From Paracoccus nototheniae (GTDB lineage: Bacteria; Pseudomonadota; Alphaproteobacteria; Rhodobacterales; Rhodobacteraceae), in NCBI RefSeq assembly GCF_004335005.1, contig NZ_RQRT01000005.1, positions 1 through 64,000 on the forward strand: a stretch of DNA of 64,000 nucleotides, given 5' to 3'. A program made the translations under genes and the position numbers. The notes under the pieces were generated by a model. That model was given only the letters and a program-made list of their open reading frames with translations. It was not told the DNA's origin and made no database searches. Shown here in pieces: positions 49,844 through 59,677 of the stretch (positions are counted from its first letter, which is position 1; every line of letters begins with the position of its first letter).

Positions 49844-51643
49844 ATGACCGAGCTTTCCCTCATCCGCAATTTCTCGATCGTGGCGCATATCGACCACGGA
49901 AAATCCACCTTGGCCGACCGGCTGATCCAGTCCACGGGCACTGTCGCGGATCGCGACATGAAGGCCCAGATGCTGGACAGCATGGATATCGAGCGCGAGA
50001 GGGGGATCACCATCAAGGCCAACACCGTCCGGATCGCCTATCCGGCGAAGGATGGTCAGACCTATATCCTGAACCTGATCGACACGCCCGGCCATGTCGA
50101 TTTCGCCTATGAGGTCAGCCGCAGCATGCGCGCCGTCGAAGGCTCGTTGCTGGTCGTGGATGCGACGCAAGGCGTCGAGGCGCAGACGCTGGCCAATGTC
50201 TATCAGGCCATCGATGCGGGCCACGAGATCGTGCCGGTCCTGAACAAGATCGACCTGCCCGCCGCCGAACCCGACCGCGTCAAGGCCCAGATCGAGGATG
50301 TGATCGGCATCGATGCCGCCGACGCCATCCCGATCAGCGCCAAGACGGGCCTGGGCATTCCCGACGTGCTGGAGGCCATCGTCACCCGTCTTCCCGCCCC
50401 CAAGGGCGACCGCGACGCACCGCTCAAGGCGATGCTGGTCGACAGCTGGTATGACGCCTATCTGGGCGTCGTCGTGATGATCCGCGTCATGGACGGGGTG
50501 ATCCGCAAGGGCGATCAGATCAAGATGATGCAGACCGGGGCCACTCATCGCATCGACAATCTGGCCGTGCTGACCCCCGCCATGCGCGACATCGCCGAAA
50601 TGGGCCCGGGCGAGATCGGGGTCTTTACCGGCTCGATCAAGCAGGTCCGCGACACCCGCGTGGGTGATACGATCACCCATGAACGCAAGCCCTGTACCAC
50701 GGCGCTGCCCGGTTTCAAGCCTGCGCAGCCGGTGGTGTTTTGCGGCCTCTTCCCGGTCGATGCCAATGATTTCGACCCATTGCGCGACGCGATCGAGAAG
50801 CTGGCCCTGAACGATGCCAGCTTCAGCTACGAGATGGAGACCTCGGCCGCGCTTGGCTTCGGCTTCCGCTGCGGCTTTCTGGGGCTGCTGCATCTCGAGG
50901 TGATCCGCGACCGGCTGGAACGCGAATATGATCTGGACCTGATCACCACCGCGCCCTCGGTCGTCTTCCGTCTGCACATGCGCGATGGCGAAGTGCGCGA
51001 ATTGCACAACCCCGCCGATATGCCAGACCTGACGCTGGTCGATCATATCGAAGAGCCGCGGATCAAGGCCACGATCATGGTCCCGGACGAGTATCTGGGC
51101 GATGTGCTGAAGCTGTGTCAGGACCGCCGCGGCATTCAGATGGACCTGACCTATGCGGGTGCGCGCGCGATGGTCGTCTATGACCTGCCGCTGGCCGAGG
51201 TGGTGTTCGATTTCTATGACCGTCTGAAATCGGTCACCAAGGGCTATGCCAGTTTCGATTATCAGATCAGCGAATACCGCGAGGATTTTCTGGTTAAGAT
51301 GTCGATTCTTGTGAATGACGAGCCGGTCGATGCGCTGTCGATCATGGTCCATCGCGACCGGGCCGAGAACCGGGGCCGGGTGATGGTCGAAAAGCTGAAA
51401 GACCTGATCCCCCGGCACATGTTCAAGATCCCGATTCAGGCCGCCATCGGCAGCCGGGTGATCGCGCGGGAAACCCTGTCGGCTATGCGCAAGGACGTGA
51501 CCGCCAAATGCTATGGCGGCGATGCGACCCGCAAGAAAAAGCTGCTGGAAAAGCAAAAGGCCGGCAAGAAAAAGATGCGCCAGTTCGGCAAGGTGGAAAT
51601 TCCACAGACGGCCTTTATTCAGGCGCTGAAGATGGACAGCTGA
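49844..51643 (+). CDS. lepA: Elongation factor 4 (LepA)
   Basis: A 599-residue ribosome-associated GTPase. G1 is AHIDHGKST, and the G2/G3 (DTPGHVDF) and G4 (NKID) motifs are intact. The LepA-specific C-terminal domain, rich in Lys near the end ([17 protein letters not shown]), is complete. LepA acts on stalled or mispositioned ribosomes. The start at 49844 lies 17 bp after the strong upstream stem, so its promoter must overlap that stem or lie within it. Confidence 0.97.
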   Translation: MTELSLIRNFSIVAHIDHGKSTLADRLIQSTGTVADRDMKAQMLDSMDIERERGITIKANTVRIAYPAKDGQTYILNLIDTPGHVDFAYEVSRSMRAVEGSLLVVDATQGVEAQTLANVYQAIDAGHEIVPVLNKIDLPAAEPDRVKAQIEDVIGIDAADAIPISAKTGLGIPDVLEAIVTRLPAPKGDRDAPLKAMLVDSWYDAYLGVVVMIRVMDGVIRKGDQIKMMQTGATHRIDNLAVLTPAMRDIAEMGPGEIGVFTGSIKQVRDTRVGDTITHERKPCTTALPGFKPAQPVVFCGLFPVDANDFDPLRDAIEKLALNDASFSYEMETSAALGFGFRCGFLGLLHLEVIRDRLEREYDLDLITTAPSVVFRLHMRDGEVRELHNPADMPDLTLVDHIEEPRIKATIMVPDEYLGDVLKLCQDRRGIQMDLTYAGARAMVVYDLPLAEVVFDFYDRLKSVTKGYASFDYQISEYREDFLVKMSILVNDEPVDALSIMVHRDRAENRGRVMVEKLKDLIPRHMFKIPIQAAIGSRVIARETLSAMRKDVTAKCYGGDATRKKKLLEKQKAGKKKMRQFGKVEIPQTAFIQALKMDS

Positions 51644-51771
51644 CGGGACGGATGGGGGGCGCCGTCTGTCGCCTCGCATCATCCTGCCGCAAACATCGCG
51701 CGGCGTCCGGGCAATGGCGGCAAGGCTTGGGTCGGGGCGCATCTCGGGTGACATGACGCCATCATGGCGCA

Positions 51772-51790
51772 GACGGATTAAGAATCCGTC
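51772..51790. terminator. Hairpin after lepA
   Basis: GACGGATT (51772-51779) and AATCCGTC (51783-51790) form an 8-bp stem with a 3-nt loop; TCTTTT follows 6 nt later. It lies between lepA and a convergent small gene and could serve both. Confidence 0.5.
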
Positions 51791-51805
51791 ACCCGTCTTT
51801 TCGGT

Positions 51806-52192
51806 TCAGTCCCGCCACAAGGGCACGATCACCTGACAATGTGCCGAAACAGCCTGCCCGATGGACATGCTGCCATCCCGCGGGCCCTTGCCGAACTGGG
51901 ACAGTCCCGCACCCTCGGCCTTCTGCGCAGGGTCCAGGGTGAACAGAAGGCCCTGACCGCTGCCGCGCGGCTTCGGACTGGCGCGCCACAGCCGGGTGCC
52001 GACCGGCTGGTTTAGCGCCCGTTGCGCATAATCGCCTGCCGCGCACCAGTAATCCGTATCCTCGCGGGCAGTGCGGAACATCACCGCCATGCCCGACGGC
52101 CCCGCCTGCGCGACCTCCATGCCGTTTCGCGCCGTGAAGGCCGCCGCCGGCAGCGGCACCATCAGCAAGATCATCACCAGGAACCGCATCAT
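51806..52192 (-). CDS. Small exported protein, unknown function
   Basis: A 128-residue protein with a signal peptide of about 18 residues (LVMILLMVPLPAAA) and a mature domain with two Cys (YWCAAGD, AHCQV), which could pair. A second in-frame ATG at 52189 is equally possible as the start. No recognised family. It faces lepA tail to tail. Confidence 0.6.
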   Translation of the reverse strand: MMRFLVMILLMVPLPAAAFTARNGMEVAQAGPSGMAVMFRTAREDTDYWCAAGDYAQRALNQPVGTRLWRASPKPRGSGQGLLFTLDPAQKAEGAGLSQFGKGPRDGSMSIGQAVSAHCQVIVPLWRD

Positions 52193-52280
52193 CTTCCCCT
52201 CATCCCGCGCCGCGCCCGAATGATCTCACCGCCACGCCCGGGATGCAATCACGGTGGCCCTATCAGCCCGTCGGCCAAGA

Positions 52281-52316
52281 AAAAGCCCCCCGGCAGCGCG
52301 CTGCAGAGGGGCTTTT
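52281..52316 (-). terminator. Entericidin gene terminator
   Basis: AAAAGCCCC (52281-52289) pairs with GGGGCTTTT (52308-52316); an inner GC-rich stem extends it. On the minus strand T-rich sequence (GCTTTTTCTT) follows, 20 bp after the entericidin stop. Confidence 0.85.
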
Positions 52317-52336
52317 CCAGACCGGTCAGATCGGGA

Positions 52337-52483
52337 TCACATCCCGGACTGAACCTCGGCGCTTTCCTGCTGAACCACGGCACCGGCCGTGGAAATATCG
52401 CGTCCGGCACCCTGCACCGTCTCGCAGGCGGCCAGAGTCATCATTGCCAGAACGGCGCTCAGGCCCAAAAGCTTCTTCTGCAC
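52337..52483 (-). CDS. Entericidin-like small lipoprotein
   Basis: A 48-residue lipoprotein: n-region QKKLLG, hydrophobic core, lipobox TLAAC, then the entericidin pattern ETVQGAGRDISTAG. GTG at 52483 is the start because AAGGAG lies 8 nt upstream; a GTG two codons earlier would be only 2 nt from it. Entericidins are small envelope-stress lipoproteins. It has a clear terminator. Confidence 0.85.
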   Translation of the reverse strand: MQKKLLGLSAVLAMMTLAACETVQGAGRDISTAGAVVQQESAEVQSGM

Positions 52484-52639
52484 GGTCACGTCTCCTTGTT
52501 GGATAACCATCTGACGACGCAACGCAATCCAATGCCATCGGTTCCCGCAAAAATCGCCTCCGCACCGGGGCGCCGAAAAGTCGCGCATTGCGAACAGATC
52601 GCTCCGTTTTGCAGACGGGCCTCGCCTCTGCATTGGTCC

Positions 52640-52680
52640 TCAAATATCCGCGGGGGTACGGGGGCGGCAGCCCCCGTGGG
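52640..52680 (-). repeat. Dispersed GC-hairpin/ATATTTTT repeat, copy E
   Basis: On the minus strand ACGGGGGC/GCCCCCGT (52677-52658) with a 4-nt loop, then ACCCCCGCGGATATTTGAGG. It starts 3-4 bp after the stop of the GNAT gene, same orientation. The tail differs from the other copies, so this is the most diverged member. Confidence 0.7.
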
Positions 52681-52683
52681 CCA

Positions 52684-53148
52684 TCAGATCCAGTACCAGA
52701 GATGCTGAGGCCCCAAACGCCCGCCATGATAACATACCCCGTCATCGCGAAACCCGCCCGCCAGATAGATCGCCCGCGCGCCCGGGTTGATCGCATTGAC
52801 CGTCAGCGCGCACCCCGCCCAGCCCGGATAATATGCCGAAAGATAGCCGCGCAGCAAGGACATCGCCGCGCGACCGGTGCCGCGCCCCTGTTCGGCCCGG
52901 TCGATCATCATGCCCCGCAGGCCCAGATGGTCCGGCGGTGCCAGATCCATCCGGGCGGCGTAGTCGCGGTCGATCTTGAAAAATCCCACTGGCCGGTCAT
53001 CGCGCGTGACGACATGGAAATCGCAGGACGGCTCGTCGGCGGCAAAATGGCTGGCGATGCTGCCACAGAACGGCTCCTGATCGGGCGCGACGGCCAGATG
53101 GCTGACGCGCCCGAAAGCGTCCCGGCCCAGAGGGGCCAGAGCGATCAC
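52684..53148 (-). CDS. GNAT-family N-acetyltransferase coupled to pepF
   Basis: A 154-residue acetyltransferase: acetyl-CoA loop QGRGTGRAAMSLL preceded by LGLRGMMIDR, then AINPGARAIYLAGGF. The GTG start at 53148 overlaps the pepF stop (GTGA), so the two are translationally coupled. Substrate unknown. Its stop is followed at once by repeat copy E. Confidence 0.8.
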   Translation of the reverse strand: MIALAPLGRDAFGRVSHLAVAPDQEPFCGSIASHFAADEPSCDFHVVTRDDRPVGFFKIDRDYAARMDLAPPDHLGLRGMMIDRAEQGRGTGRAAMSLLRGYLSAYYPGWAGCALTVNAINPGARAIYLAGGFRDDGVCYHGGRLGPQHLWYWI

Positions 53149-54971
53149 GCCTCCAGCGCCTCCAGTTGGTCGATGAAGCCTTCGATCATCGACAGGCCCT
53201 TGTCCCAGAAGGCCGGGTCCGAGGCGTCGAGGCCGAAGGGTGCCAGCAACTCGCTGTGATGCTTGGAACCGCCCGCCGACAGCAGGTCGAAATACTTGTC
53301 CTCGAACCCCGGCAGCCCGTCCTCGTAGGCCGCGTAAAGCGCGTTCACCAGCCCGTCGCCAAAGGCATAGGCATAGACGTAAAAGGGCGAATGCACGAAA
53401 TGGGGCACATAGGTCCAGAAGGTCTCGTATCCCGGCAGGTAATCGAAGACCGGCCCCAGACTTTCATGCTGGACGGACATCCACAGGGCGTTGATGTCGT
53501 CGGGGGTCAGCTCTCCGGCGGCGCGGGCGGCGTGCAGTCGGCATTCGAAGTCATAGAACGCGATCTGGCGGACGACGGTGTTGATCATATCCTCGACCTT
53601 GCCGGCCAACAGCGCCTTTTTCTGCGCCGGATCGGTGGTCCTGGCCAGCAGCGCGCGAAAGGTCAGCATCTCGCCAAAGACCGAGGCGGTCTCGGCCAGC
53701 GTCAGCGGGGTGGAGGCCAGCAGCTCGCCCTGTCCGGCGGCCAGACGCTGATGGACGCCGTGGCCCAGCTCATGTGCCAGCGTCATCACGTCGCGCGGTT
53801 TGCCCAGATAATTCAGCAGGATATAGGGATGCGCGGTGGTGACCGTCGGATGGGCGAAAGCGCCGGGCGCCTTGCCGGGCTTGACGCCCGCATCGATCCA
53901 GCCCTTGTCGAAGAACGGCTCGGCCAGTTGGGCCAGACGGGGCGAGAAGCCGGCATAGGCCTCGGTCACGGTGGCGCGGGCCTCGGGCCAGCCGATGGTG
54001 CGCGGGGTCTCGGTCGGCAGGGGGGCGTTGCGGTCCCAGACCTGCAGCCGGTCCAGACCCAGCCATTTCGCCTTCAGCGCATAATAGCGGTGCGACAGGC
54101 GGGGATAGGCGGCGGTCACGGCATTGCGCAGCGCCTCGACCACCTCGGGTTCGACATGGTTGGACAGATGGCGGCCATGCTGGGGGGTCGGCATCTTGCG
54201 CCATTTGTCCTCGATGGCCTTTTCCTTGGCCAGCGTGTTGTGGATGCGCGCGAACAGGCCGACCTGCGCCGAAAAGACCTTGGCCAGCGCGCGGGCGCCC
54301 GCCTCGCGGCGGCTGCGGTCGTGATCGCTGAGCAGGTTCAGCGTCGCCTCCAGCCCCATGGTCTCGCCCTCGACCTCGAAGGTCATGGCGGCGGTCGTTT
54401 CGTCGAAGAGGCGGTTCCAGGCGGCGGCGCCGACGACGGAATTGTCGTGCAGGAACTGTTCCAGCTCGTCCGACAGCTGGTGCGGGCGCATCGCGCGCAT
54501 CCGGTCGAACACGGGCTTGTAACGGGCGGGCCCGTCGGGTGCGGTGAAGACGGTCGCATATCCCTCATCAGGGATGCGGTTGAATTCGAGGCTGAAAAAG
54601 ACCAGCGGCGTGGTCATGTCGGTGATCTTTGCCTGCAGATCGCCCATCTGCTTGGCGCGGACCGGATCGGTAGTGTTCTGGTAATAGCGCAGGCCCGCAT
54701 AGGACATGATGCGCCCGGCCAGAATGTCGATCTGCTGATAGGTTTCGATCGCCTCCAGCATCTGCGAGGGCGTCAGGGCGGCCAGCCGGCCCTGATAATC
54801 CGAGGCGAAACCCTGCACCAGCACCTCAAGCCGGTCCAGATCGGCGGCAAGCTCGGGGCTGTCGGGTGCGGGATAAAGATCGCTTAGATCCCATTCGGGA
54901 AGGGTTCCGAAATTACCCTGCGCGTGAGCTGCCGCGGGGTCGGTCGCGTCGAATGCCATATGGCCTGCCAT
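53145..54971 (-). CDS. pepF: Oligoendopeptidase F (M3 metallopeptidase)
   Basis: A 608-residue cytosolic zinc endopeptidase. The zinc motif is HELGH in LAHELGHGVHQR, with a third ligand Glu about 25 residues on (AETASVFGEM). The helical M3 cap precedes it. The ATG at 54971 is used; one at 54959 is an equal alternative. It is the first gene of a two-gene unit with the GNAT gene. It degrades peptides of about 7-17 residues in the family. Confidence 0.93.
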   Translation of the reverse strand: MAGHMAFDATDPAAAHAQGNFGTLPEWDLSDLYPAPDSPELAADLDRLEVLVQGFASDYQGRLAALTPSQMLEAIETYQQIDILAGRIMSYAGLRYYQNTTDPVRAKQMGDLQAKITDMTTPLVFFSLEFNRIPDEGYATVFTAPDGPARYKPVFDRMRAMRPHQLSDELEQFLHDNSVVGAAAWNRLFDETTAAMTFEVEGETMGLEATLNLLSDHDRSRREAGARALAKVFSAQVGLFARIHNTLAKEKAIEDKWRKMPTPQHGRHLSNHVEPEVVEALRNAVTAAYPRLSHRYYALKAKWLGLDRLQVWDRNAPLPTETPRTIGWPEARATVTEAYAGFSPRLAQLAEPFFDKGWIDAGVKPGKAPGAFAHPTVTTAHPYILLNYLGKPRDVMTLAHELGHGVHQRLAAGQGELLASTPLTLAETASVFGEMLTFRALLARTTDPAQKKALLAGKVEDMINTVVRQIAFYDFECRLHAARAAGELTPDDINALWMSVQHESLGPVFDYLPGYETFWTYVPHFVHSPFYVYAYAFGDGLVNALYAAYEDGLPGFEDKYFDLLSAGGSKHHSELLAPFGLDASDPAFWDKGLSMIEGFIDQLEALEA

Positions 54972-55056
54972 GATCGGTCCTTTTCAGTGGTCTGGCCCCA
55001 GATGTGGAGCCTGACGGGGTAGGGTGCAAGGTTCGGGCCTGGTGGAGAGGGCGGAA

Positions 55057-55116
55057 GGGGGGCGCTGCCCCCATCGCGTTCCGCGATTCCCCCGGGATAT
55101 TTTTATGAAGAAGAAA
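55057..55116 (+). repeat. Dispersed GC-hairpin/ATATTTTT repeat, copy F (two-hairpin form, inverted)
   Basis: GGGGG-type hairpin with CCCCC (55057-55072), a second hairpin ATCGCG-TTC-CGCGAT (55073-55087), then TCCCCCGGGATATTTTTATGAAGAAGAAAGG. Unlike the other five, it is inverted relative to the gene it touches: its tail encodes the last codons (LSSS) and TAA stop of the minus-strand fusion gene at 55103. Confidence 0.85.
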
Positions 55117-55921
55117 GGCTTAGGAGGCGCGAGAAGGCGGGGGCGTGGGTGATGGTCGTGTGGCGGGGCAGCTGGCCGTGGATTTGCAGGGCGGGGCCTT
55201 GATGGGGCGAGGTGAGGCTGGCCGGGGTAAAGCCGCTGCGGCTGTAATAGGCGGGATCGCCGAGGACCACCACGGGGCGGTCGCCTGCGGCTTGCAGTGC
55301 GCAGGCGATCAGCGCGCGGCCAAGGCCCCGGCCCTGCAGCGCGGGATGGACGGCCAGCGGCGCCAGCGCATAGGCGGGGCGATCGGCCTGCAAGGGTGAC
55401 AGGGCGATATGACCCACCGGCAGGCCATCGGCATGCGCGATCAGCGAGACCGCCAGATCGCCCGCGCGGCGCAGATTGTGGACGAGGTCGGCCTCGGCCC
55501 GCGTGCCGAAGGTCAGGGTCAGCAGCCGGTCGAGGGCGTCGTGATCGGATGCGGTCTCGGGGCGGATGGCGGGATGCAGGTCATGGCGGTGGAAATCGCG
55601 GGTCAGGCCGGTGCTGGCCTGTCCCCATGTGCTGTCGGCGGTGCGGGTCTGATGGGCGGCGAAGGCATCGGCGTCCGTGAAGATCTCGGACAGGGTCCAG
55701 ATCAGCGGGTCTTCGGATTGCGCGATGTCGAAGCGCAGGCAGCCCGGCTCGGCGCGGCTGAGGGCCTGATGATCGGGCAACAGATCCAGCGCCGTCATCA
55801 TCTGGCCCATGTCATGGCAGATCAGGCGGCCCTGCAGCGCGATCATCGGCCGCGAGAGGGGGGCGGGCTGGCCGCCGGTGATGGCCGGGGCAGGGTGGTG
55901 GTGACCGCAGGCGCAGCTCAT
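55103..55921 (-). CDS. ABM-GNAT fusion protein with Cys/His N-terminus
   Basis: A 272-residue protein with three parts: a short metal-binding-like N-terminus MSCACGHHHPAP, an antibiotic-biosynthesis-monooxygenase-like domain (about residues 25-110, including DLLPDHQALSRAEPGCLRFD), and a GNAT acetyltransferase domain (about 125-260, with LAVHPALQGRGLGRALI). The start at 55921 is chosen at this motif; the open frame upstream lacks protein character. The last residues and stop come from repeat copy F. It lies 65 bp after the photolyase stop on the same strand, so the two may be one transcript. Function unknown. Confidence 0.75.
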   Translation of the reverse strand: MSCACGHHHPAPAITGGQPAPLSRPMIALQGRLICHDMGQMMTALDLLPDHQALSRAEPGCLRFDIAQSEDPLIWTLSEIFTDADAFAAHQTRTADSTWGQASTGLTRDFHRHDLHPAIRPETASDHDALDRLLTLTFGTRAEADLVHNLRRAGDLAVSLIAHADGLPVGHIALSPLQADRPAYALAPLAVHPALQGRGLGRALIACALQAAGDRPVVVLGDPAYYSRSGFTPASLTSPHQGPALQIHGQLPRHTTITHAPAFSRLLSLSSS

Positions 55922-55986
55922 GGACGGATCCCCCAATGTTCGGGGCAGCATCGGGGGCGGCGAGCGCGGCGTCAAGGCGCGCGTCC

Positions 55987-57510
55987 TCAGACCGGATCGC
56001 CTGCGTCAAGCCGGGCCAGAAATGCCGCCGCCTGTTCGCGGATCAGGGACTGCCGGTCGGGGTCCATCCGGTCCCATGTCCCATAGATGCGTCCGATCCG
56101 CGGGTTCGTGGCAAAGCGATCGCGGTGGCGGGCCAGAAAATCCCAATAGAGCAGGTTGAACGGGCAGGCCTTGTCGCCGGTCTTGTCGGCCACCTTATAG
56201 GCGCAGCCCTTGCAGTAATCGGACATCTTGTTGATGTAATTGCCGGAACTGACATAAGGCTTGCTGCCCACCACACCGCCATCGGCGAACTGGCTCATCC
56301 CGATGACATTGGGCGCCTCGACCCATTCATAGGCGTCGATATAGACCTCGAGATACCATTCATGGACCTGATGGGGGTCGATTCCGGCCAGCAGGGCGAA
56401 ATTGCCGGTCACCATCAGGCGCTGGATATGATGGGCATAGGCGTGGTCGCGGGTCTGGGCCACCGCGTGGGACAGGCAGTTCATCGCGGTGGGCGCCCCC
56501 CAGTACAGCGGCGGCAAATTCCGGTGATGGTTCAGCGCGTTGCGCGAGGTATATTCGGGGCCTTCGAGGAAGTAGATGCCGCGCATGAATTCGCGCCAGC
56601 CGATGATCTGGCGGATGAACCCTTCGGCTGAGTTGAGCCGAACCTGGCCCGCCGCATAAGCCTTGGCGGCGGCATCGCAGACCTCGCGCGGGGACAGCAG
56701 GCCGGCATTGAGATAGGGCGACAGGACCGAATGATGCAGGAACGGATCGTCCTGCAGCATCGCATCCTGCGTCGGGCCGAAATCGTCCAGCGAATGGGCG
56801 ATGAAATGGTCCAGCACCTGCAGCGCGCCCGCGCGGTCGGTGGCATAGGCAAAGGGGCGCAAGCGTCCGAAATTGTCGGGGAAGCGGGCCGCGACCAGAT
56901 CCAGAACCTCGGTCGTCACCGGGTCGGGATCGAAGCGTGGCGGGGCCTGGCGCAACAGATCGGCGCGGGCGGGCTTGCGGTTGTCGTGGTCAAAGTTCCA
57001 TTGGCCGCCCGCAGGCTGATCGCCCTCCATCAGCAACCCTGTCTTGCGGCGCATGTCGCGATAGAACCATTCCATCCGCAATTCCTTGCGATCCTTGGCC
57101 CAGTCCTGAAATTCCGCGTGGCTGGCCAGAAAGCGGTCGTCGGGCAGCTGGGTGACGGGCAGCGGCAGATCGGCCAAGGCGCGGATCAGGCGCCATTCGC
57201 CGGGCTCGGTCGCGATGACCCGCGTGGCGCCATGCTGGGCGGCGCGGCGCAGCAGCTCGGACGGGATGGACTGGCCGTTATCGGGATCGTCCAGCGTCGT
57301 ATAGGCGACCGTCAGCCCCTCGGCCCGCAACTGGCCCGCGAACTTGCGCATGGCGGCGAACAGAAAGGCGATCTTCTGGGGATGGTGGCGGACATAGCTG
57401 GCCTCGGCCATGACCTCGGCCATGACGATCACGTCGCCGGGCTGGACCGCGCGCAGGGCGGCCACGTCGCGCGACAGCTGGTCGCCCAGGATCAGGATCA
57501 GCCGCGCCAT
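55987..57510 (-). CDS. phrB: Iron-sulfur (6-4) photolyase / FeS-BCP, PhrB type
   Basis: A 507-residue flavoprotein of the prokaryotic FeS-BCP branch: a Rossmann-like N-terminus ([13 protein letters not shown]) for the lumazine antenna, helical FAD domain, and four cluster cysteines C345, C433, C436 and C449. Their spacing (88, 3, 13) is identical to that of Agrobacterium PhrB (350, 438, 441, 454), and so is the length. It repairs (6-4) photoproducts with light. The start at 57510 follows GGAGGG. Usually such genes are labelled cryptochrome/photolyase. It is divergent from proS. Confidence 0.93.
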   Translation of the reverse strand: MARLILILGDQLSRDVAALRAVQPGDVIVMAEVMAEASYVRHHPQKIAFLFAAMRKFAGQLRAEGLTVAYTTLDDPDNGQSIPSELLRRAAQHGATRVIATEPGEWRLIRALADLPLPVTQLPDDRFLASHAEFQDWAKDRKELRMEWFYRDMRRKTGLLMEGDQPAGGQWNFDHDNRKPARADLLRQAPPRFDPDPVTTEVLDLVAARFPDNFGRLRPFAYATDRAGALQVLDHFIAHSLDDFGPTQDAMLQDDPFLHHSVLSPYLNAGLLSPREVCDAAAKAYAAGQVRLNSAEGFIRQIIGWREFMRGIYFLEGPEYTSRNALNHHRNLPPLYWGAPTAMNCLSHAVAQTRDHAYAHHIQRLMVTGNFALLAGIDPHQVHEWYLEVYIDAYEWVEAPNVIGMSQFADGGVVGSKPYVSSGNYINKMSDYCKGCAYKVADKTGDKACPFNLLYWDFLARHRDRFATNPRIGRIYGTWDRMDPDRQSLIREQAAAFLARLDAGDPV

Positions 57511-57678
57511 CACGTCCCTCCGAAAACCACAGGACGCGCAGCATGGCGTCTGCGTTCCCGGCCTGCGATGCGGCGCGGTGCCGCGCAGGGGGCCGTCGGG
57601 CGGGGCCTTGGACCTTGCATCGGGGGGCTGGATGGACCAGAAGTCCAAGGGAAAACTCCGTCATCGAAAGCCCGCCCC

Positions 57679-59040
57679 ATGCGTCTGTCGCGTTATTTCC
57701 TGCCCGTGCTGAAGGAAGACCCCAAAGAGGCGCAGATCGTCAGCCACCGGCTGATGCTGCGCGCGGGCATGATCAAGCAGCAGGCGGCGGGGATCTATTC
57801 CTGGCTGCCGATGGGCTTCAAGGTTCTCAAGCGCATCGAGCAGATCGTGCACGAGGAACAGCAGCGCGCGGGCCATATCCCGATGCTGATGCCGACGCTG
57901 CAACCCGCCGATCTGTGGCGCGAGAGCGGCCGCTATGACGATTATGGCGAAGAGATGCTGCGCGTCACCGACCGCCACAAGCGCGACCTGCTGTACGGCC
58001 CCACGAACGAGGAGATGATCACCGACATCTTCCGCAGCCATGTGAACAGCTACAAGGATCTGCCGCTGACGCTGTATCACATTCAGTGGAAATTCCGCGA
58101 CGAGATCCGCCCGCGCTTTGGCGTGATGCGGGGGCGCGAGTTCCTGATGAAGGACGGCTATAACTTCGACCTGACGAAAGAGGCCGCACTGCATGCCTAT
58201 AACCGGCATCTGGTCAGCTATCTGCGCAGCTATGAACGCATGGGTCTGCAGGCCATTCCGATGCGCGCCGATGGCGGCCCGATCGGTGGCGATTACACGC
58301 ATGAATTTCTGGTGCTGGCCGAGACCGGCGAATCCGAGGTCTTTTATGACAGCCAGATCACCGACCTGACCTTTGGCGACCGCCAGATCGATTACGACAA
58401 TGTCGAGGAATGTCAGGCCGTGCTGGAGGAATTCACCAGCCGCTATGCCCGCACCGACGAGACGCATGACGAGGCCGTCTATGCCGACGTCCCCGAGGAT
58501 CGCCGTCGCACCGCGCGCGGGATCGAGGTCGGGCAGATCTTCTATTTCGGCACCAAGTATTCCGAACCGATGGGCGCCACGGTGCGCGGTGCGGACGGGG
58601 CACAGGTGCCTGTGCATATGGGCAGCCACGGGATCGGCGTCAGCCGCCTGCTGGGCGCGATCATCGAGGCCAATCACGACGACAAGGGCATCATCTGGCC
58701 CGAGGGCGTGACGCCCTTTCATGTCGGCATCGTCAATCTGAAGCAGGGCGACAATTCGACCGACAGCGCCTGTCAGGCGATCTATGCCGAATTGCAGAAT
58801 CGCGGGCTGGACCCGCTTTATGACGATCGCGACGAACGGGCCGGGGCGAAATTCGCATCGATGGATCTGATCGGCCTGCCCTGGCGGATCACGGTCGGCC
58901 CGCGCGGCCTGACCAACAACAAGGTCGAGTTGACCTGCCGCCGCACCGGCCAGACCGAGGAATTGTCGCCCGCCGATGCGATCCACCGGGTCATGCAGAT
59001 CTATCAGCCGGTTCTGGGGCTGCCTGTTCAGGACAAGTGA
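57679..59040 (+). CDS. proS: Prolyl-tRNA synthetase, short alphaproteobacterial type
   Basis: A 453-residue class II synthetase. Motif 1 near [12 protein letters not shown], motif 2 [21 protein letters not shown] and motif 3 [13 protein letters not shown] are present, followed by the anticodon domain. The insertion (INS) editing domain of E. coli ProS is missing between motifs 2 and 3, as usual for Alphaproteobacteria, so misacylated Ala-tRNA(Pro) must be cleared by a free-standing ProXp/YbaK protein. A following DUF2937 gene starts 31 bp later. Confidence 0.95.
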   Translation: MRLSRYFLPVLKEDPKEAQIVSHRLMLRAGMIKQQAAGIYSWLPMGFKVLKRIEQIVHEEQQRAGHIPMLMPTLQPADLWRESGRYDDYGEEMLRVTDRHKRDLLYGPTNEEMITDIFRSHVNSYKDLPLTLYHIQWKFRDEIRPRFGVMRGREFLMKDGYNFDLTKEAALHAYNRHLVSYLRSYERMGLQAIPMRADGGPIGGDYTHEFLVLAETGESEVFYDSQITDLTFGDRQIDYDNVEECQAVLEEFTSRYARTDETHDEAVYADVPEDRRRTARGIEVGQIFYFGTKYSEPMGATVRGADGAQVPVHMGSHGIGVSRLLGAIIEANHDDKGIIWPEGVTPFHVGIVNLKQGDNSTDSACQAIYAELQNRGLDPLYDDRDERAGAKFASMDLIGLPWRITVGPRGLTNNKVELTCRRTGQTEELSPADAIHRVMQIYQPVLGLPVQDK

Positions 59041-59071
59041 AAGGGCCCGGACATTTGAAAGGGCGGGGGAC

Positions 59072-59560
59072 ATGACCGGGCTGTTGCGGCTGGCTTTGGC
59101 GGGGCTTCTGGCCGCCCTGTTGTCGCAATTTCCGGCTTTTTCGGACCAATATGTCCAACGGCTTGGCGGTCAGGTCGATGCGCTGACGCTGGTCGTTCAG
59201 GAATTCGACGCCAGCGCCACCCGCGCCGGGCTGTCGCGGACCGAGGCGCTGGCCGATCTGTCGGGCAGCGCCTTTCGCGACGGTCACCGCGCCGACATGA
59301 CCCGCGCCTTCACCCGGCTGGACCGGGCGCGCGCCGATCTGGCCATGCTGCGCATCGCGGGGCCGCTGGAACGGATGCTGCTGCCCCACCGGCTGCGCGA
59401 TCTGGACACGTTACGCGCCACCTGGGACGATTTCCGCCCGGCGCTGCCGCTGACCACGTCCGGGCTGATGGCGGGGGGATTGGGTTTCGTGCTGGGCTGG
59501 TTGCTGGCCGCGCTGACGGGACGGGCGTTCCGGCGTCAGGACCGGCTTGGCTGGCGCTAG
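59072..59560 (+). CDS. DUF2937 membrane protein
   Basis: A 162-residue protein with an N-terminal span (LLRLALAGLLAALLSQFPAF), a charged helical periplasmic middle of about 100 residues (coiled-coil-like, DxARAGLSRTEALADLSG) and a C-terminal span. This layout fits DUF2937. It lies 31 bp after proS and may be co-transcribed with it. Function unknown. Confidence 0.78.
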   Translation: MTGLLRLALAGLLAALLSQFPAFSDQYVQRLGGQVDALTLVVQEFDASATRAGLSRTEALADLSGSAFRDGHRADMTRAFTRLDRARADLAMLRIAGPLERMLLPHRLRDLDTLRATWDDFRPALPLTTSGLMAGGLGFVLGWLLAALTGRAFRRQDRLGWR

Positions 59561-59568
59561 GGGCCTTG

Positions 59569-59600
59569 TGCGCTTTGCTTACAAACAATGCAAAAGCGCA
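59569..59600. repeat. Imperfect inverted repeat upstream of livK
   Basis: TGCGCTTTGC (59569-59578) and GCAAAAGCGCA (59590-59600) pair with one bulged base around an AT-rich loop. It lies 77 bp before livK, either as the DUF2937 terminator or as a regulator site for the liv operon. Confidence 0.45.
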
Positions 59601-59677
59601 GCAGATGACCCTTCCTTTTTGAACGTCCCGCTTCTAACCTGACGCGCAGGACAACGTTCCAACTGGGAGACTTCTAC

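Noticed and set aside
48023-51754. A 1243-codon open frame antisense to lepA and its neighbours, and many similar long antisense frames
   Set aside because: They mirror real genes with strong family matches, have His/Arg/Gln/Gly-heavy composition typical of antisense frames in GC-rich DNA, and no ribosome site or motif.
51765-51835. tRNA-like stretch: hairpin with loop TTAAGAA followed by GGTTCAGTCCC, resembling anticodon and T arms
   Set aside because: No acceptor stem, D arm or CCA-side pairing can be made; the implied AAG anticodon is rare in bacteria. Best read as a lepA terminator hairpin.
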